A stretch of 7,137 nucleotides of DNA from Actinomycetes bacterium (GCA_023430425.1 JAEZAR010000199.1:1-7137), one strand, 5' to 3'. Positions 1-5,293 are shown, numbered from the stretch's first letter. The notes: a model not told the origin generated them from the sequence alone. A program made the numbers and translations.

Positions 1-156
1 GTCCTGGGCGACCCTGCCTTCCGGGCCGCCGCGGGCCTCGTCGGGCAGCGCCTGCGGGCCCAGGACGGGGTGCGGGTCGCCGCCGACCGGCTCGAGGGGC
101 TCGCGACGCGGGTGGGGTCGGGGCGCCCGGCGCGTCGCACCGGCTCCCGCCCGTGA
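1..156 (+). CDS. C-terminal end of a probable GT1/MGT-family glycosyltransferase (partial)
   Basis: An open frame enters from the left edge in frame 1 and stops at TGA 154-156, leaving 51 residues. Around residues 4-36 it reads DPAFRAAA, then [10 protein letters not shown], then AADRLEGL. This resembles the last helices of UGT/MGT-type GT-B glycosyltransferases, where a 'D-P-x-(Y/F)-R-x-x-A' segment and an 'A-A-x-x-(I/L)-E' helix close the protein. Those enzymes transfer sugars from nucleotide donors to small molecules in the cytoplasm. The tail after residue 40 is rich in Arg, Gly and Ser and looks disordered. The catalytic and nucleotide-binding regions lie outside the window, so the assignment rests on this C-terminal pattern alone. 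It precedes the next gene by 64 bp, with a separate promoter candidate between them. Confidence 0.55.
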   Translation, partial: VLGDPAFRAAAGLVGQRLRAQDGVRVAADRLEGLATRVGSGRPARRTGSRP

Positions 157-176
157 GTCGCGTCCGGCCGACGCGC

Positions 177-182
177 TAGCCT
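177..182 (+). promoter_or_regulatory. -10 box candidate for the DUF2200 gene
   Basis: TAGCCT fits the actinobacterial TAnnnT -10 consensus. Transcription would start near 189, giving a leader of about 32 nt that contains the GGGAG ribosome site at 211-215. No good -35 hexamer is visible at the expected spacing. The surrounding GCGCTAGCCTCG (173-184) recurs exactly at the tetR promoter (1805-1816), which supports it as a real promoter element. Confidence 0.4.
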
Positions 183-220
183 CGCGAGGACCGCCGGCCG
201 CCGTGACCCTGGGAGCCGAG

Positions 221-601
221 ATGCCCGGACACCGGATCTTCGCGCTGCCGTTCGCGGCGCTGTACCCGCTCTACGTGACCAAGGCCGAGCGCAAGGGTCG
301 CACCAGGGCCGAGGTGGACGAGGTCATCTGCTGGCTCACGGGGTACGACGCCGCCGGGCTCGAGCGGGTGGTCGCGGACGGGGTCGACCTGGAGACGTTC
401 TTCGGCCGGGCACCCGCGATGAACCCCGACGCCGCCCTCATCCGCGGCGTCGTCTGCGGGGTCCGCGTCGAGGAGATCGAGGACCCGCTGATGCAGCGGG
501 TCCGGTACCTCGACAAGCTCGTCGACGAGCTCGCGCGCGGCAAGAAGATGTCGTCGATCCTGCGCAGCAGCGCCGGCGAGGGCGCGCGCTCGGCGTCCTG
601 A
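221..601 (+). CDS. DUF2200 domain protein
   Basis: A 126-residue soluble protein that matches the DUF2200 family along its whole length. Hallmarks are [23 protein letters not shown] near the N-terminus (residues 4-26; here F-x-x-L-Y-P-L-Y and K-A-E-x-K-G are the key positions), [13 protein letters not shown] at 31-43, [20 protein letters not shown] around 68-87, and [21 protein letters not shown] at 88-108. No biochemical function is established for this family, and no catalytic motif, signal peptide or membrane segment is visible. I chose ATG 221 because GGGAG (211-215) sits 5 nt upstream and family members begin just before the H-R-I-(F/Y) segment. An in-frame GTG at 203 would add six residues without a ribosome site. 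The gene has its own -10 candidate at 177-182 and converges on the next gene with only 15 bp between stops. Confidence 0.9.
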   Translation: MPGHRIFALPFAALYPLYVTKAERKGRTRAEVDEVICWLTGYDAAGLERVVADGVDLETFFGRAPAMNPDAALIRGVVCGVRVEEIEDPLMQRVRYLDKLVDELARGKKMSSILRSSAGEGARSAS

Positions 602-616
602 GCGCCGCCCCGGCCC

Positions 617-1252
617 TCACCGCAGCGCGGCGCGGACGGCCACGGTCATCCGGTACGCGTCCTGCGCGCCGTCGGGGCCGAGCAGCACGTCCATCCGCTT
701 GGTCGCGACGAGGCCGGCGTCGGCCAGCGCGGCGGCCAGCAGGCGCGGGGCGTGGGCGCGGACGAGCACGTCGCCGACGAGCACCTCCTCGACGTCGGGC
801 GCGTCGCCCCCGGCGGCGGCGCTCGGCAGCCGGGTGGTCAGCGCGAGACACCCGTCGGGTGACATCACCCGGGCGCACTCCGCCACGAGATCCCCCAGGT
901 CGGGCACCAGGTGGGCGACGCCCGCGGCGACCACGTGCACGACGGCCCCGTCGTCGAACGGCCAGGGCCGTCGGGCGAGGTCGTGCTCGACGAGACGCTC
1001 CGCGACGCCCTTGGCCCGGCACACGGCGAGCATCCCGGGCGACTCGTCGACGCCCCACACGCGCAGCCCCCGGGCGGCGAGGGGGACCGCGCACAGCCCG
1101 GTCCCGATGCCCACCGCGAGCACCCGTTGGCCCGGGCGCAGCCGGTCGAGGATCAGGCCGACGAGCGCCTCGGGGTACCACCCGGCGGCCGAGGCCGCGG
1201 CGTCGTACGCCTCTGCGGTGCCGTCGTGCGCGGCACGGCTCTGCGCGGTCAT
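617..1252 (-). CDS. Class I SAM-dependent methyltransferase
   Basis: A 211-residue protein with a Rossmann-type methyltransferase fold. Motif I is VLAVGIGTG (44-52), binding S-adenosylmethionine. The acidic residue ending strand 2 is in GVDES (67-71), where it would hold the ribose hydroxyls. HDL follows at 90-92, and the post-II segment around 105-142 carries HLVPDLGDLVAECARVMSPDG. This layout is typical of the Methyltransf_11/25 groups, which act on many small molecules; the substrate cannot be read from the sequence. I chose ATG 1252 rather than a start 13 codons upstream because GGGAG lies 7 nt before it (1260-1264, minus strand) and the domain starts soon after. CATGCT on the minus strand (1282-1287) could be a -10 box, but no -35 is evident. 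The upstream same-strand membrane-protein gene ends 94 bp away, so shared transcription is possible but not shown. Confidence 0.85.
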   Translation of the reverse strand: MTAQSRAAHDGTAEAYDAAASAAGWYPEALVGLILDRLRPGQRVLAVGIGTGLCAVPLAARGLRVWGVDESPGMLAVCRAKGVAERLVEHDLARRPWPFDDGAVVHVVAAGVAHLVPDLGDLVAECARVMSPDGCLALTTRLPSAAAGGDAPDVEEVLVGDVLVRAHAPRLLAAALADAGLVATKRMDVLLGPDGAQDAYRMTVAVRAALR

Positions 1253-1346
1253 CGCCGGGCTCCCGTCGTCGTCCGCCCCCGAGCATGGCACCGTCCCGCG
1301 GCGCCCGTGGCCGCCCGGTGCTCCGGACGTCCCCGACCTGCCGCGC

Positions 1347-1748
1347 TCACCGCGCGAGGGTGGAGGGCTCCCACTGCACCAGGAGCAGACCGGCGAGCAC
1401 CGCCAGGTTCACCGCCACCGAGCCGACCGTCGAGCCGAGGGGGAAGGCGCGCGGGAAGAGGGCCGTCGCCGCGAGCGAGAGCACCGCCGAGGCGACCGCC
1501 ACCTCCCGGAACCACCCCTGGCCCGCGAGGAGGGCCACCGCGGCCGCGAGGAACCCGCCCGTGGGCAGGAGGAAGAGGGCCCCCGCGACGGCGCGCTCGA
1601 CCGCATCCGACCACGACCCGAGCAGCCACGACGACGAGGAGACCCCGTCGAACCGGGCCAGGCCCCAGGCCGGCAGCCACCCGAGCACGTGCCCGATCCC
1701 GTGCGCGCCCACCACGCCGCCCGCCACCAGCACCGCTGCGTCCACCAT
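1347..1748 (-). CDS. Small four-helix integral membrane protein
   Basis: A 133-residue hydrophobic protein with four likely membrane helices at about residues 4-25, 51-73, 80-98 and 106-124. The first carries AHGIGHVLGWLPAWGL (15-30). An 'H-G-(x)-x-H-(V/L)-L-G' motif followed by a Trp-Gly pair is seen in small actinobacterial membrane proteins, sometimes labelled only as hypothetical or loosely as 'ABC transporter permease'. I see no ATPase partner and no transport motif, so the function is unknown. The start is uncertain. GGAGG (1750-1754, minus strand) lies only 1 nt from ATG 1748, and 4 nt from the next codon, GTG 1745, which may be the true start. The gene is divergent from a TetR-family repressor with paired palindromes in the spacer, so it is probably repressed by that protein and induced by its ligand. 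Confidence 0.75.
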   Translation of the reverse strand: MVDAAVLVAGGVVGAHGIGHVLGWLPAWGLARFDGVSSSSWLLGSWSDAVERAVAGALFLLPTGGFLAAAVALLAGQGWFREVAVASAVLSLAATALFPRAFPLGSTVGSVAVNLAVLAGLLLVQWEPSTLAR

Positions 1749-1764
1749 TCCTCCGTCCCATCCG

Positions 1765-1783
1765 GTGCGTACGGCGTACGCAC
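1765..1783. promoter_or_regulatory. Operator half 1, probable TetR-family binding site
   Basis: GTGCGTACGGCGTACGCAC is a 19-bp inverted repeat with 9-bp arms about a single central G (1774). Its 15-bp core (1767-1781) is the exact reverse complement of the core of the second site. It lies in the leader of the membrane-protein transcript, between the proposed minus-strand start and the ribosome site. Palindromes of this length in the spacer beside a divergent TetR gene are the usual TetR operator arrangement. Confidence 0.8.
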
Positions 1784-1784
1784 G

Positions 1785-1803
1785 TTGCGTACGCCGTACG
1801 CTA
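1785..1803. promoter_or_regulatory. Operator half 2, probable TetR-family binding site
   Basis: The core GCGTACGCCGTACGC (1787-1801) has 7-bp arms about central C 1794. It is centred exactly 20 bp (about two helical turns) from the first site, so two dimers would sit on the same face of the DNA. It overlaps the minus-strand -10 box and covers the -35 and spacer of the tetR promoter, so a bound repressor should block both genes. A further small inverted repeat, GCTAG-GCG-CTAGC (1800-1812), abuts it. Confidence 0.8.
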
Positions 1804-1814
1804 GGCGCTAGCCT
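1785..1814 (+). promoter_or_regulatory. tetR promoter driving a leaderless transcript
   Basis: TTGCGT (1785-1790) and TAGCCT (1809-1814) are separated by 18 bp. Only 6 nt (CGCCCC) lie between the -10 and GTG 1821, and no ribosome site is present, so the messenger RNA probably begins at or next to the start codon. Operator 2 fills the -35 and the spacer, which indicates autorepression. Confidence 0.55.
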
Positions 1815-1827
1815 CGCCCCGTGTCAA
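1798..1827 (-). promoter_or_regulatory. Promoter of the membrane-protein gene
   Basis: On the minus strand, TTGACA (1822-1827, a perfect -35 hexamer) is followed after 18 bp by TAGCGT (1798-1803, TAnnnT-type -10). Transcription would start near 1791, giving a leader of about 43 nt. The -35 lies inside the first three codons of the divergent tetR gene. The -10 overlaps operator 2, and operator 1 lies just downstream of the start. Confidence 0.6.
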
Positions 1828-2480
1828 GCACCCCTGCACGCACCCGGGCCGCCCTGTCCCGCGAGCGGATCGTCCGGGCCGCGGCCGAGATCGTCGACGA
1901 GCAGGGCGTGGACGCGCTGTCCATGCGCGCGGTGGCGACCAGGCTCGGCTCGGGGGTGATGTCGCTCTACCGCCACGTCACCGGCCACGAGGAGCTGCTG
2001 GACCTCGTGCTGGCCGCCATGACCGCCGAGATCGAGCTGCCGGAACCCACCGGGCAGTGGCGGGAGGACCTGCGGGCGGCCGCCCGCGCCATGCGGGCGG
2101 CCCTGCTGCGCCGGCCGAGGCTCACCCTGCTGCTCACCGCGCGCGCGGGTCGGGGGGCGGGCGAGCTGGTGCTGGTGGACCGGGTCCTGGGGGTGCTGCG
2201 GACCGCGGGCCTCTCGCCGCGCGAGGCCGTGCTGGTCAACCACGCGCTGGGCAACCTCGTCGCCGGGGCCGCGCTCTGGGAGGCGACCGGCCTGGGTGGC
2301 GCCGCCGGCGCGGACCGCACGGACCGGCTCGCCGAGGTGCATCGCGTCGTCGAGGCGGCCGGCGAGGACCTCCCCCACCTCGCCTGGGCGCGCGGCGAGC
2401 TCCTGTCACCCGACCTCGACGAGCGCTTCGAGGCGGCGCTCGACCTCGTGGTCGCCGGCGCGGAGTCCTGGATCGACTGA
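1821..2480 (+). CDS. TetR/AcrR-family transcriptional repressor
   Basis: A 219-residue dimeric DNA-binding regulator. The N-terminal TetR domain spans about residues 12-60: SRERIVRAAAEIVDEQGVDA, then the helix-turn-helix SMRAVATRLGSGVMSLYRHV (34-53), then GHEELLDLVL. The rest is an all-helical ligand and dimerisation domain, apparently of the tetracycline-repressor C-terminal type (for example LLRRPRLTLLL at 95-105 and VNHALGNLVAGAALWEAT at 139-156). The ligand is unknown. GTG 1821 is chosen because the frame opens there directly after a -10 box, implying leaderless translation; no Shine-Dalgarno sequence exists upstream. The gene is divergent from the membrane-protein gene, and the two palindromes between them are its likely binding sites. 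It converges on the next gene with 14 bp between stops. Confidence 0.92.
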   Translation: MSSTPARTRAALSRERIVRAAAEIVDEQGVDALSMRAVATRLGSGVMSLYRHVTGHEELLDLVLAAMTAEIELPEPTGQWREDLRAAARAMRAALLRRPRLTLLLTARAGRGAGELVLVDRVLGVLRTAGLSPREAVLVNHALGNLVAGAALWEATGLGGAAGADRTDRLAEVHRVVEAAGEDLPHLAWARGELLSPDLDERFEAALDLVVAGAESWID

Positions 2481-2494
2481 CGAGCCGGACGCGC

Positions 2495-3136
2495 TCAGGG
2501 CGCGACGGCGGTGCCGACCAGGAGGTGGCGGGTGAGCGCGGGTGCGGGGATCTGCGCCGCCCGCAGCCCGCTGGTGTCCAGGCCGGCGGCGCCGAGCACG
2601 CCGCCCGTGTCCCGGTCGAGGTGGCAGCCCCCCGCCAGGCGCGTGTAGACGGGGTCGAGCCGGCGCTGCCAGCGCGCCGTCGTGGGGTCCTCGCTGCGCA
2701 CGTGCTCCAGGACCAGGACCTGCCCACCCGGGCGCAGCACCCGCCGGATCTCCGCGGCGACCGCCGCGGGGTCGTCCACGCTGCACATCGACAGCGTGAG
2801 CAGCACCGTGTCGACCGAGGCACCCGGCAGGGGCACGTCCTCCCCGCCGACGGGGTGCACGACGGCCGACCCCGGCGCCACGCGGGCGAGCCGCGCCCGC
2901 ATGTGCGGGTCGGGCTCGAGGAGGTGCAGGTCGGTCACGGCGGGGGGCAGGTGCACCAGGTTCGCACCCGTGCCGGCGCCGATGTCGAGGGTGACGCCGC
3001 GCGCCCGCGCGACGAGGCCCGCGCGGTGCCGCCCGAGCGGGCCCGCCTCCTGGGACCGGCACGTGAGGGCGTACAGCCACGTCGAGACGCGGTGCCCCCG
3101 CTCGGCGCTCGCCGGTCGGCGCGGTCCCTCGGCCAT
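2495..3136 (-). CDS. Class I SAM-dependent methyltransferase, METTL7-like
   Basis: A 213-residue methyltransferase. Motif I is LDIGAGTGAN (50-59), the acidic strand-2 end is LEPDPHM (73-79), GGED is at 97-100, and TLSMCSV (114-120) precedes RRVLRPGG (131-138) and LEHV (143-146). The C-terminal part has LDPVYTRLAGGCHLDRDT (160-177) and IPAP (196-199). The set G-T-G-A-N, G-E-D, T-L-x-x-C-S-V, R-V-L-R-P-G-G, E-H-V, L-D-P and G-C-x-L-x-R-(D/E)-(T/S) is what I recall from animal METTL7A/B (TMT1A/B), which methylate thiols including hydrogen sulfide. Here the N-terminal membrane anchor of those proteins is absent, so this one should be cytosolic. A quinone or other small-molecule methyltransferase is the main alternative. 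ATG 3136 has only a close GGAG (2 nt away), but no better in-frame start follows nearby. The gene is divergent from a rhodanese across a 113-bp spacer holding an operator. Confidence 0.85.
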   Translation of the reverse strand: MAEGPRRPASAERGHRVSTWLYALTCRSQEAGPLGRHRAGLVARARGVTLDIGAGTGANLVHLPPAVTDLHLLEPDPHMRARLARVAPGSAVVHPVGGEDVPLPGASVDTVLLTLSMCSVDDPAAVAAEIRRVLRPGGQVLVLEHVRSEDPTTARWQRRLDPVYTRLAGGCHLDRDTGGVLGAAGLDTSGLRAAQIPAPALTRHLLVGTAVAP

Positions 3137-3195
3137 GGCTCCAGGGTCGCAGGTGCCGGGACGTCCGGCGACGGGCACCGGCCGCGCGATCTCAC

Positions 3196-3211
3196 ATACC
3201 CCCTGGGGTAT
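3196..3211. promoter_or_regulatory. CsoR/CstR-like operator
   Basis: ATACCCC-CT-GGGGTAT is a perfect 7-bp inverted repeat with a 2-bp centre. C-run/G-run palindromes flanked by TA steps are typical operators of the CsoR family, which includes copper-sensing CsoR and persulfide-sensing CstR. It overlaps the rhodanese -10 box (3209-3214), so binding would block transcription. No CsoR-family gene lies in the window; the repressor would be encoded elsewhere. Rhodanese as the adjacent gene favours the persulfide (CstR-like) reading over copper, but this is inference. Confidence 0.6.
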
Positions 3212-3214
3212 ACT
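3209..3214 (+). promoter_or_regulatory. -10 box of the rhodanese gene
   Basis: TATACT is close to the ideal -10 hexamer and stands out in such GC-rich DNA. A start near 3221 would give a leader of about 29 nt containing GAGAGG. No recognisable -35 is found 16-18 bp upstream, where the sequence reads GCGATC or similar. The box shares three bases with the right arm of the 3196-3211 operator. Confidence 0.6.
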
Positions 3215-3249
3215 TCGGACGACGTCCCGGTCCCGACGAGAGGCACTCC

Positions 3250-3627
3250 ATGACCGAGCCCACGCCCTCCCCGTCCGTCCTCGACCGTCTGCGCGGCCTC
3301 TTCTCCGACCGGGACTCGACCCGGCTTCGGTCCAGCGTGCCGGCCGCTCGCGCGATCGGGCTCGTGGCCGACGGCGCCGCCCTCGTCGACGTGCGAGAGG
3401 CGGTCGAGTGGCGCTCGGGCCACGCGCCGCAGGCGGTGCACGTCCCGCTCGGCGACCTCGAGCGGGGCTCGCGGCGTCTGCGCAAGGACCGCCCCGTCCT
3501 GGTCGTGTGCGCCAGCGGGATGCGCTCGCGCACCGGCGCGAAGCAGCTCCGGGCGCTCGGCTTCGACGCCGCGAGCGTCTCCGGCGGCATGGCCGCCTGG
3601 CGGCGTGCGGGCGGCGCCGTCCGCTGA
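3250..3627 (+). CDS. Single-domain rhodanese (sulfurtransferase)
   Basis: A 125-residue protein with one rhodanese domain at about residues 31-122, preceded by a charged, probably helical extension (VLDRLRGLFSD, 10-20). Rhodaneses carry sulfane sulfur as a persulfide on an active-site cysteine and pass it to thiophilic acceptors. Conserved features are LVDVRE (45-50), GHAPQAVHVPL (57-67), the six-residue active loop CASGMR starting at Cys87 and followed by Ser, and the terminal SGGMAAW (111-117). The cysteine and loop arginine are intact, so it should be active. The six-residue loop suits sulfur substrates, unlike the longer loop of Cdc25 phosphatases. No signal peptide is seen, so it acts in the cytoplasm. 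ATG 3250 has AGAGG 6 nt upstream. The CsoR/CstR-like operator over its promoter suggests induction by persulfide or a related stress. Confidence 0.93.
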   Translation: MTEPTPSPSVLDRLRGLFSDRDSTRLRSSVPAARAIGLVADGAALVDVREAVEWRSGHAPQAVHVPLGDLERGSRRLRKDRPVLVVCASGMRSRTGAKQLRALGFDAASVSGGMAAWRRAGGAVR

Positions 3628-3649
3628 CTGCCGCGCCCGCCCGCCCCGA

Positions 3650-3676
3650 TGTCGAGAAACCGCGGGCCGCTCCGTC
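3650..3676 (+). promoter_or_regulatory. ECF42-type sigma factor promoter
   Basis: TGTCGA (3650-3655) and CGTC (3673-3676) are separated by 17 bp. This fits the ECF42 target motif as I recall it from Streptomyces work (TGTCGA at -35, CGA/TC at -10). It stands directly upstream of a DGPF gene and an ECF42-type sigma gene, the expected autoregulated pair. A start near 3683 would give a leader of about 45 nt. CAGAAT (3694-3699) is a possible housekeeping -10 alternative. Confidence 0.7.
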
Positions 3677-3688
3677 CCCGGGGTGAGC

Positions 3689-3705
3689 GCGCCCAGAATG
3701 GGCGC
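3689..3705 (+). other. Short hairpin in the DGPF gene leader
   Basis: GCGCCC-AGAAT-GGGCGC can form a perfect 6-bp stem with a 5-nt loop in the RNA. It falls between the proposed transcription start (about 3683) and the ribosome site AGGAGG (3716-3721). It does not occlude the ribosome site and lacks a U-run, so it is not a terminator. It could stabilise the messenger or be a protein site in DNA; its role is unknown. Confidence 0.4.
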
Positions 3706-3727
3706 ACCGGCACCGAGGAGGACCACC

Positions 3728-4135
3728 ATGGCGAGGTACCTGCTGCTCAAGCACTACCGCGGCGCACCGGCGGCCGTGAACGACGTCCCGATGGACAGGT
3801 GGACGCCCGACGAGGTCACGGCGCACATGCAGTACATGGCCGACTTCGCCGCGCGCCTCGAGGCCAGCGGTGAGTACGTCGACGGGCAGGCCCTGGCCCC
3901 CGACGGGCTCTGGGTCCGGTACGACGGCGAGGGCCGGCCGCCGGTCACCGACGGCCCCTTCGCCGAGACCAAGGACCTCATCGCGGGCTGGATGATCATC
4001 GACGTCGAGAGCCAGGAACGGGCGGTCGCGCTCGCGGGCGAGCTCTCGGCGGCTCCGGGTGCCGGCGGCGCGCCGATCCACGAGTGGCTGGAGGTCCGGC
4101 CGTTCCTCACGGCCCCGCCGACGATCACCGAGTGA
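3728..4135 (+). CDS. YCII-related / DGPF-domain protein
   Basis: A 135-residue small alpha/beta protein of the YCII-related (DGPF) family. It begins MARYLLLKHYRG, has DEVTAHMQYMADFAARLEASGEYVDGQAL around 28-56, the signature VTDGPFAETKD (73-83), and ends with APGAGGAPIHEWLEVRP (109-125). The family adopts a ferredoxin-like dimeric fold. Its chemistry is not established, although relatives are tied to oxidative or metabolic stress through ECF42 sigma factors. ATG 3728 is chosen because AGGAGG (3716-3721) lies 6 nt upstream and the conserved domain starts at once; an upstream in-frame extension has no family similarity. The sigma factor gene follows after 4 bp, so the two form an operon and are probably translationally coupled. 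Confidence 0.93.
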   Translation: MARYLLLKHYRGAPAAVNDVPMDRWTPDEVTAHMQYMADFAARLEASGEYVDGQALAPDGLWVRYDGEGRPPVTDGPFAETKDLIAGWMIIDVESQERAVALAGELSAAPGAGGAPIHEWLEVRPFLTAPPTITE

Positions 4136-4139
4136 CGCC

Positions 4140-5285
4140 GTGGACGAGTCCCTGGTCCGCCGGCTGACCCCGGCGGTGATCGGCGTCCTCGTCCGTCGCG
4201 GAGCCGGCTTCGCGGCGGCCGAGGACGCCGTCCAGGACGCCCTGGTGGACGCGGTGCGCGCCTGGCGCACCGACCCGCCACGGGACCCGAAGGGCTGGCT
4301 CGTCGCCGTCGCGTGGCGCCGGTACCTGGACGACGTCCGCTCGGAGGCCGCGCGCCGCCGCCGGGAGGAGGCCGTCGACGCCGAGCCGGCGCCCGGTCCG
4401 GCAGCGAGCGCCGACGACACCCTCTGGCTCTACTTCCTGTGCGCGCACCCCGCGCTCACGCCGGCGTCGGCGGCGGCGCTCACGCTGCGCGCCGTCGGCG
4501 GCCTGACCACCCGGCAGATTGCCGACGCGTACCTCGTGCCCGAGGCGACGATGGCGCAACGCATCAGCCGCGCGAAGCGCACGGTGGCCGACGTCCGTCT
4601 CGACCAGCCGGGCGACGTCGCGACGGTGCTGCGGGTCCTCTACCTCGTGTTCAACGAGGGCTACTCCGGCGACGTCGACCTGGCGGCGGAGGCGATCCGG
4701 CTCACCCGGCAGCTCGCCGCCCTCGTGGACCACCCCGAGGTCGCCGGGCTGCTCGCGCTCATGCTCCTGCACCATGCCCGGCGCGCCGCCCGGACCACGC
4801 CCGACGGCGCGCTGGTCCCCCTCGCCGAGCAGGACCGGACGCTGTGGGACACCACCCTGATCCGCGAGGGCGTCGACGTCCTCCAGGGCGCCCTCGCCCG
4901 GGACCGGCTCGGGGAGTACCAGGCGCAGGCGGCGATCGCCGCCCTGCACGCCGACGCCCCGACGGCCCGGGAGACCGACTGGGTCCAGGTCGTCGAGTGG
5001 TACGACGAGCTCGTCCGCCTCACGGGCAGCCCGATCGCCCGCCTCAACCGGGCGGTCGCGGTCGGCGAGGCGGACGGGCCGCAGGCCGGGCTGGCGGCGC
5101 TGACGGGGCTGGACCCGGCCCTCCCCCGGTTCGACGCCGTCGCGGCCCACCTGCACGAGCGGGCCGGCAACCTCGCGACGGCGGCGCGGCTCTACGCGGT
5201 CGCGGCGGGGCGCGCGACGAACGCCGCCGAGCGCCACCACCTGACCCTGCAGGCGGCGCGCCTGAACGCGGCATCGGGCCCGTGA
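4140..5285 (+). CDS. ECF42-type RNA polymerase sigma factor with C-terminal extension
   Basis: A 381-residue sigma factor, about twice the usual ECF length. Region 2 lies at about residues 3-75 (AEDAVQDALVDAVRAW at 27-42, then PKGWLVAVAWRRYLDDVRSEAARRR). Region 4 lies at about 94-150, with GGLTTRQIADAYLVPEATMAQRISRAKR (120-147) as the DNA-recognition helix-turn-helix for the -35 element. The remaining 220 or so residues form the DUF6596/TPR-like extension: VLYLVFNEGYSG (166-177), EAIRLTRQL, LLALMLLHHARRAAR (204-218), GEYQAQAAIAALHA (258-271), SPIARLNRAVAV (297-308). In ECF42 proteins this extension replaces a separate anti-sigma factor, and none is encoded next to it here. GTG 4140 is 4 bp after the DGPF stop with little ribosome-site sequence, which suggests translational coupling. 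It probably activates its own operon from 3650-3676. Confidence 0.94.
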   Translation: MDESLVRRLTPAVIGVLVRRGAGFAAAEDAVQDALVDAVRAWRTDPPRDPKGWLVAVAWRRYLDDVRSEAARRRREEAVDAEPAPGPAASADDTLWLYFLCAHPALTPASAAALTLRAVGGLTTRQIADAYLVPEATMAQRISRAKRTVADVRLDQPGDVATVLRVLYLVFNEGYSGDVDLAAEAIRLTRQLAALVDHPEVAGLLALMLLHHARRAARTTPDGALVPLAEQDRTLWDTTLIREGVDVLQGALARDRLGEYQAQAAIAALHADAPTARETDWVQVVEWYDELVRLTGSPIARLNRAVAVGEADGPQAGLAALTGLDPALPRFDAVAAHLHERAGNLATAARLYAVAAGRATNAAERHHLTLQAARLNAASGP

Positions 5286-5293
5286 ACCCTCGA

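Noticed and set aside
203..220. GTG 203 as the start of the DUF2200 protein.
   Set aside because: No ribosome site precedes it, the added residues are not part of the family, and GGGAG is correctly placed for ATG 221.
2481..2503. A bidirectional terminator between the convergent tetR and methyltransferase genes.
   Set aside because: Only a 4-bp stem (GCGC/GCGC, 2491-2503) is found, without a T-run on either strand.
2983..2988. A second TGTCGA motif as an ECF42 target.
   Set aside because: It lies inside the methyltransferase coding region, no CG(A/T)C follows at the right distance before a gene start, and one hexamer is expected by chance.
3137..4420. An upstream extension of the METTL7-like gene on the minus strand (total 641 residues), which could suggest a fusion protein.
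   Set aside because: The extension is antisense to the rhodanese, DGPF and sigma genes, is low complexity, and crosses the operator and promoter region. ATG 3136 directly precedes the methyltransferase domain.
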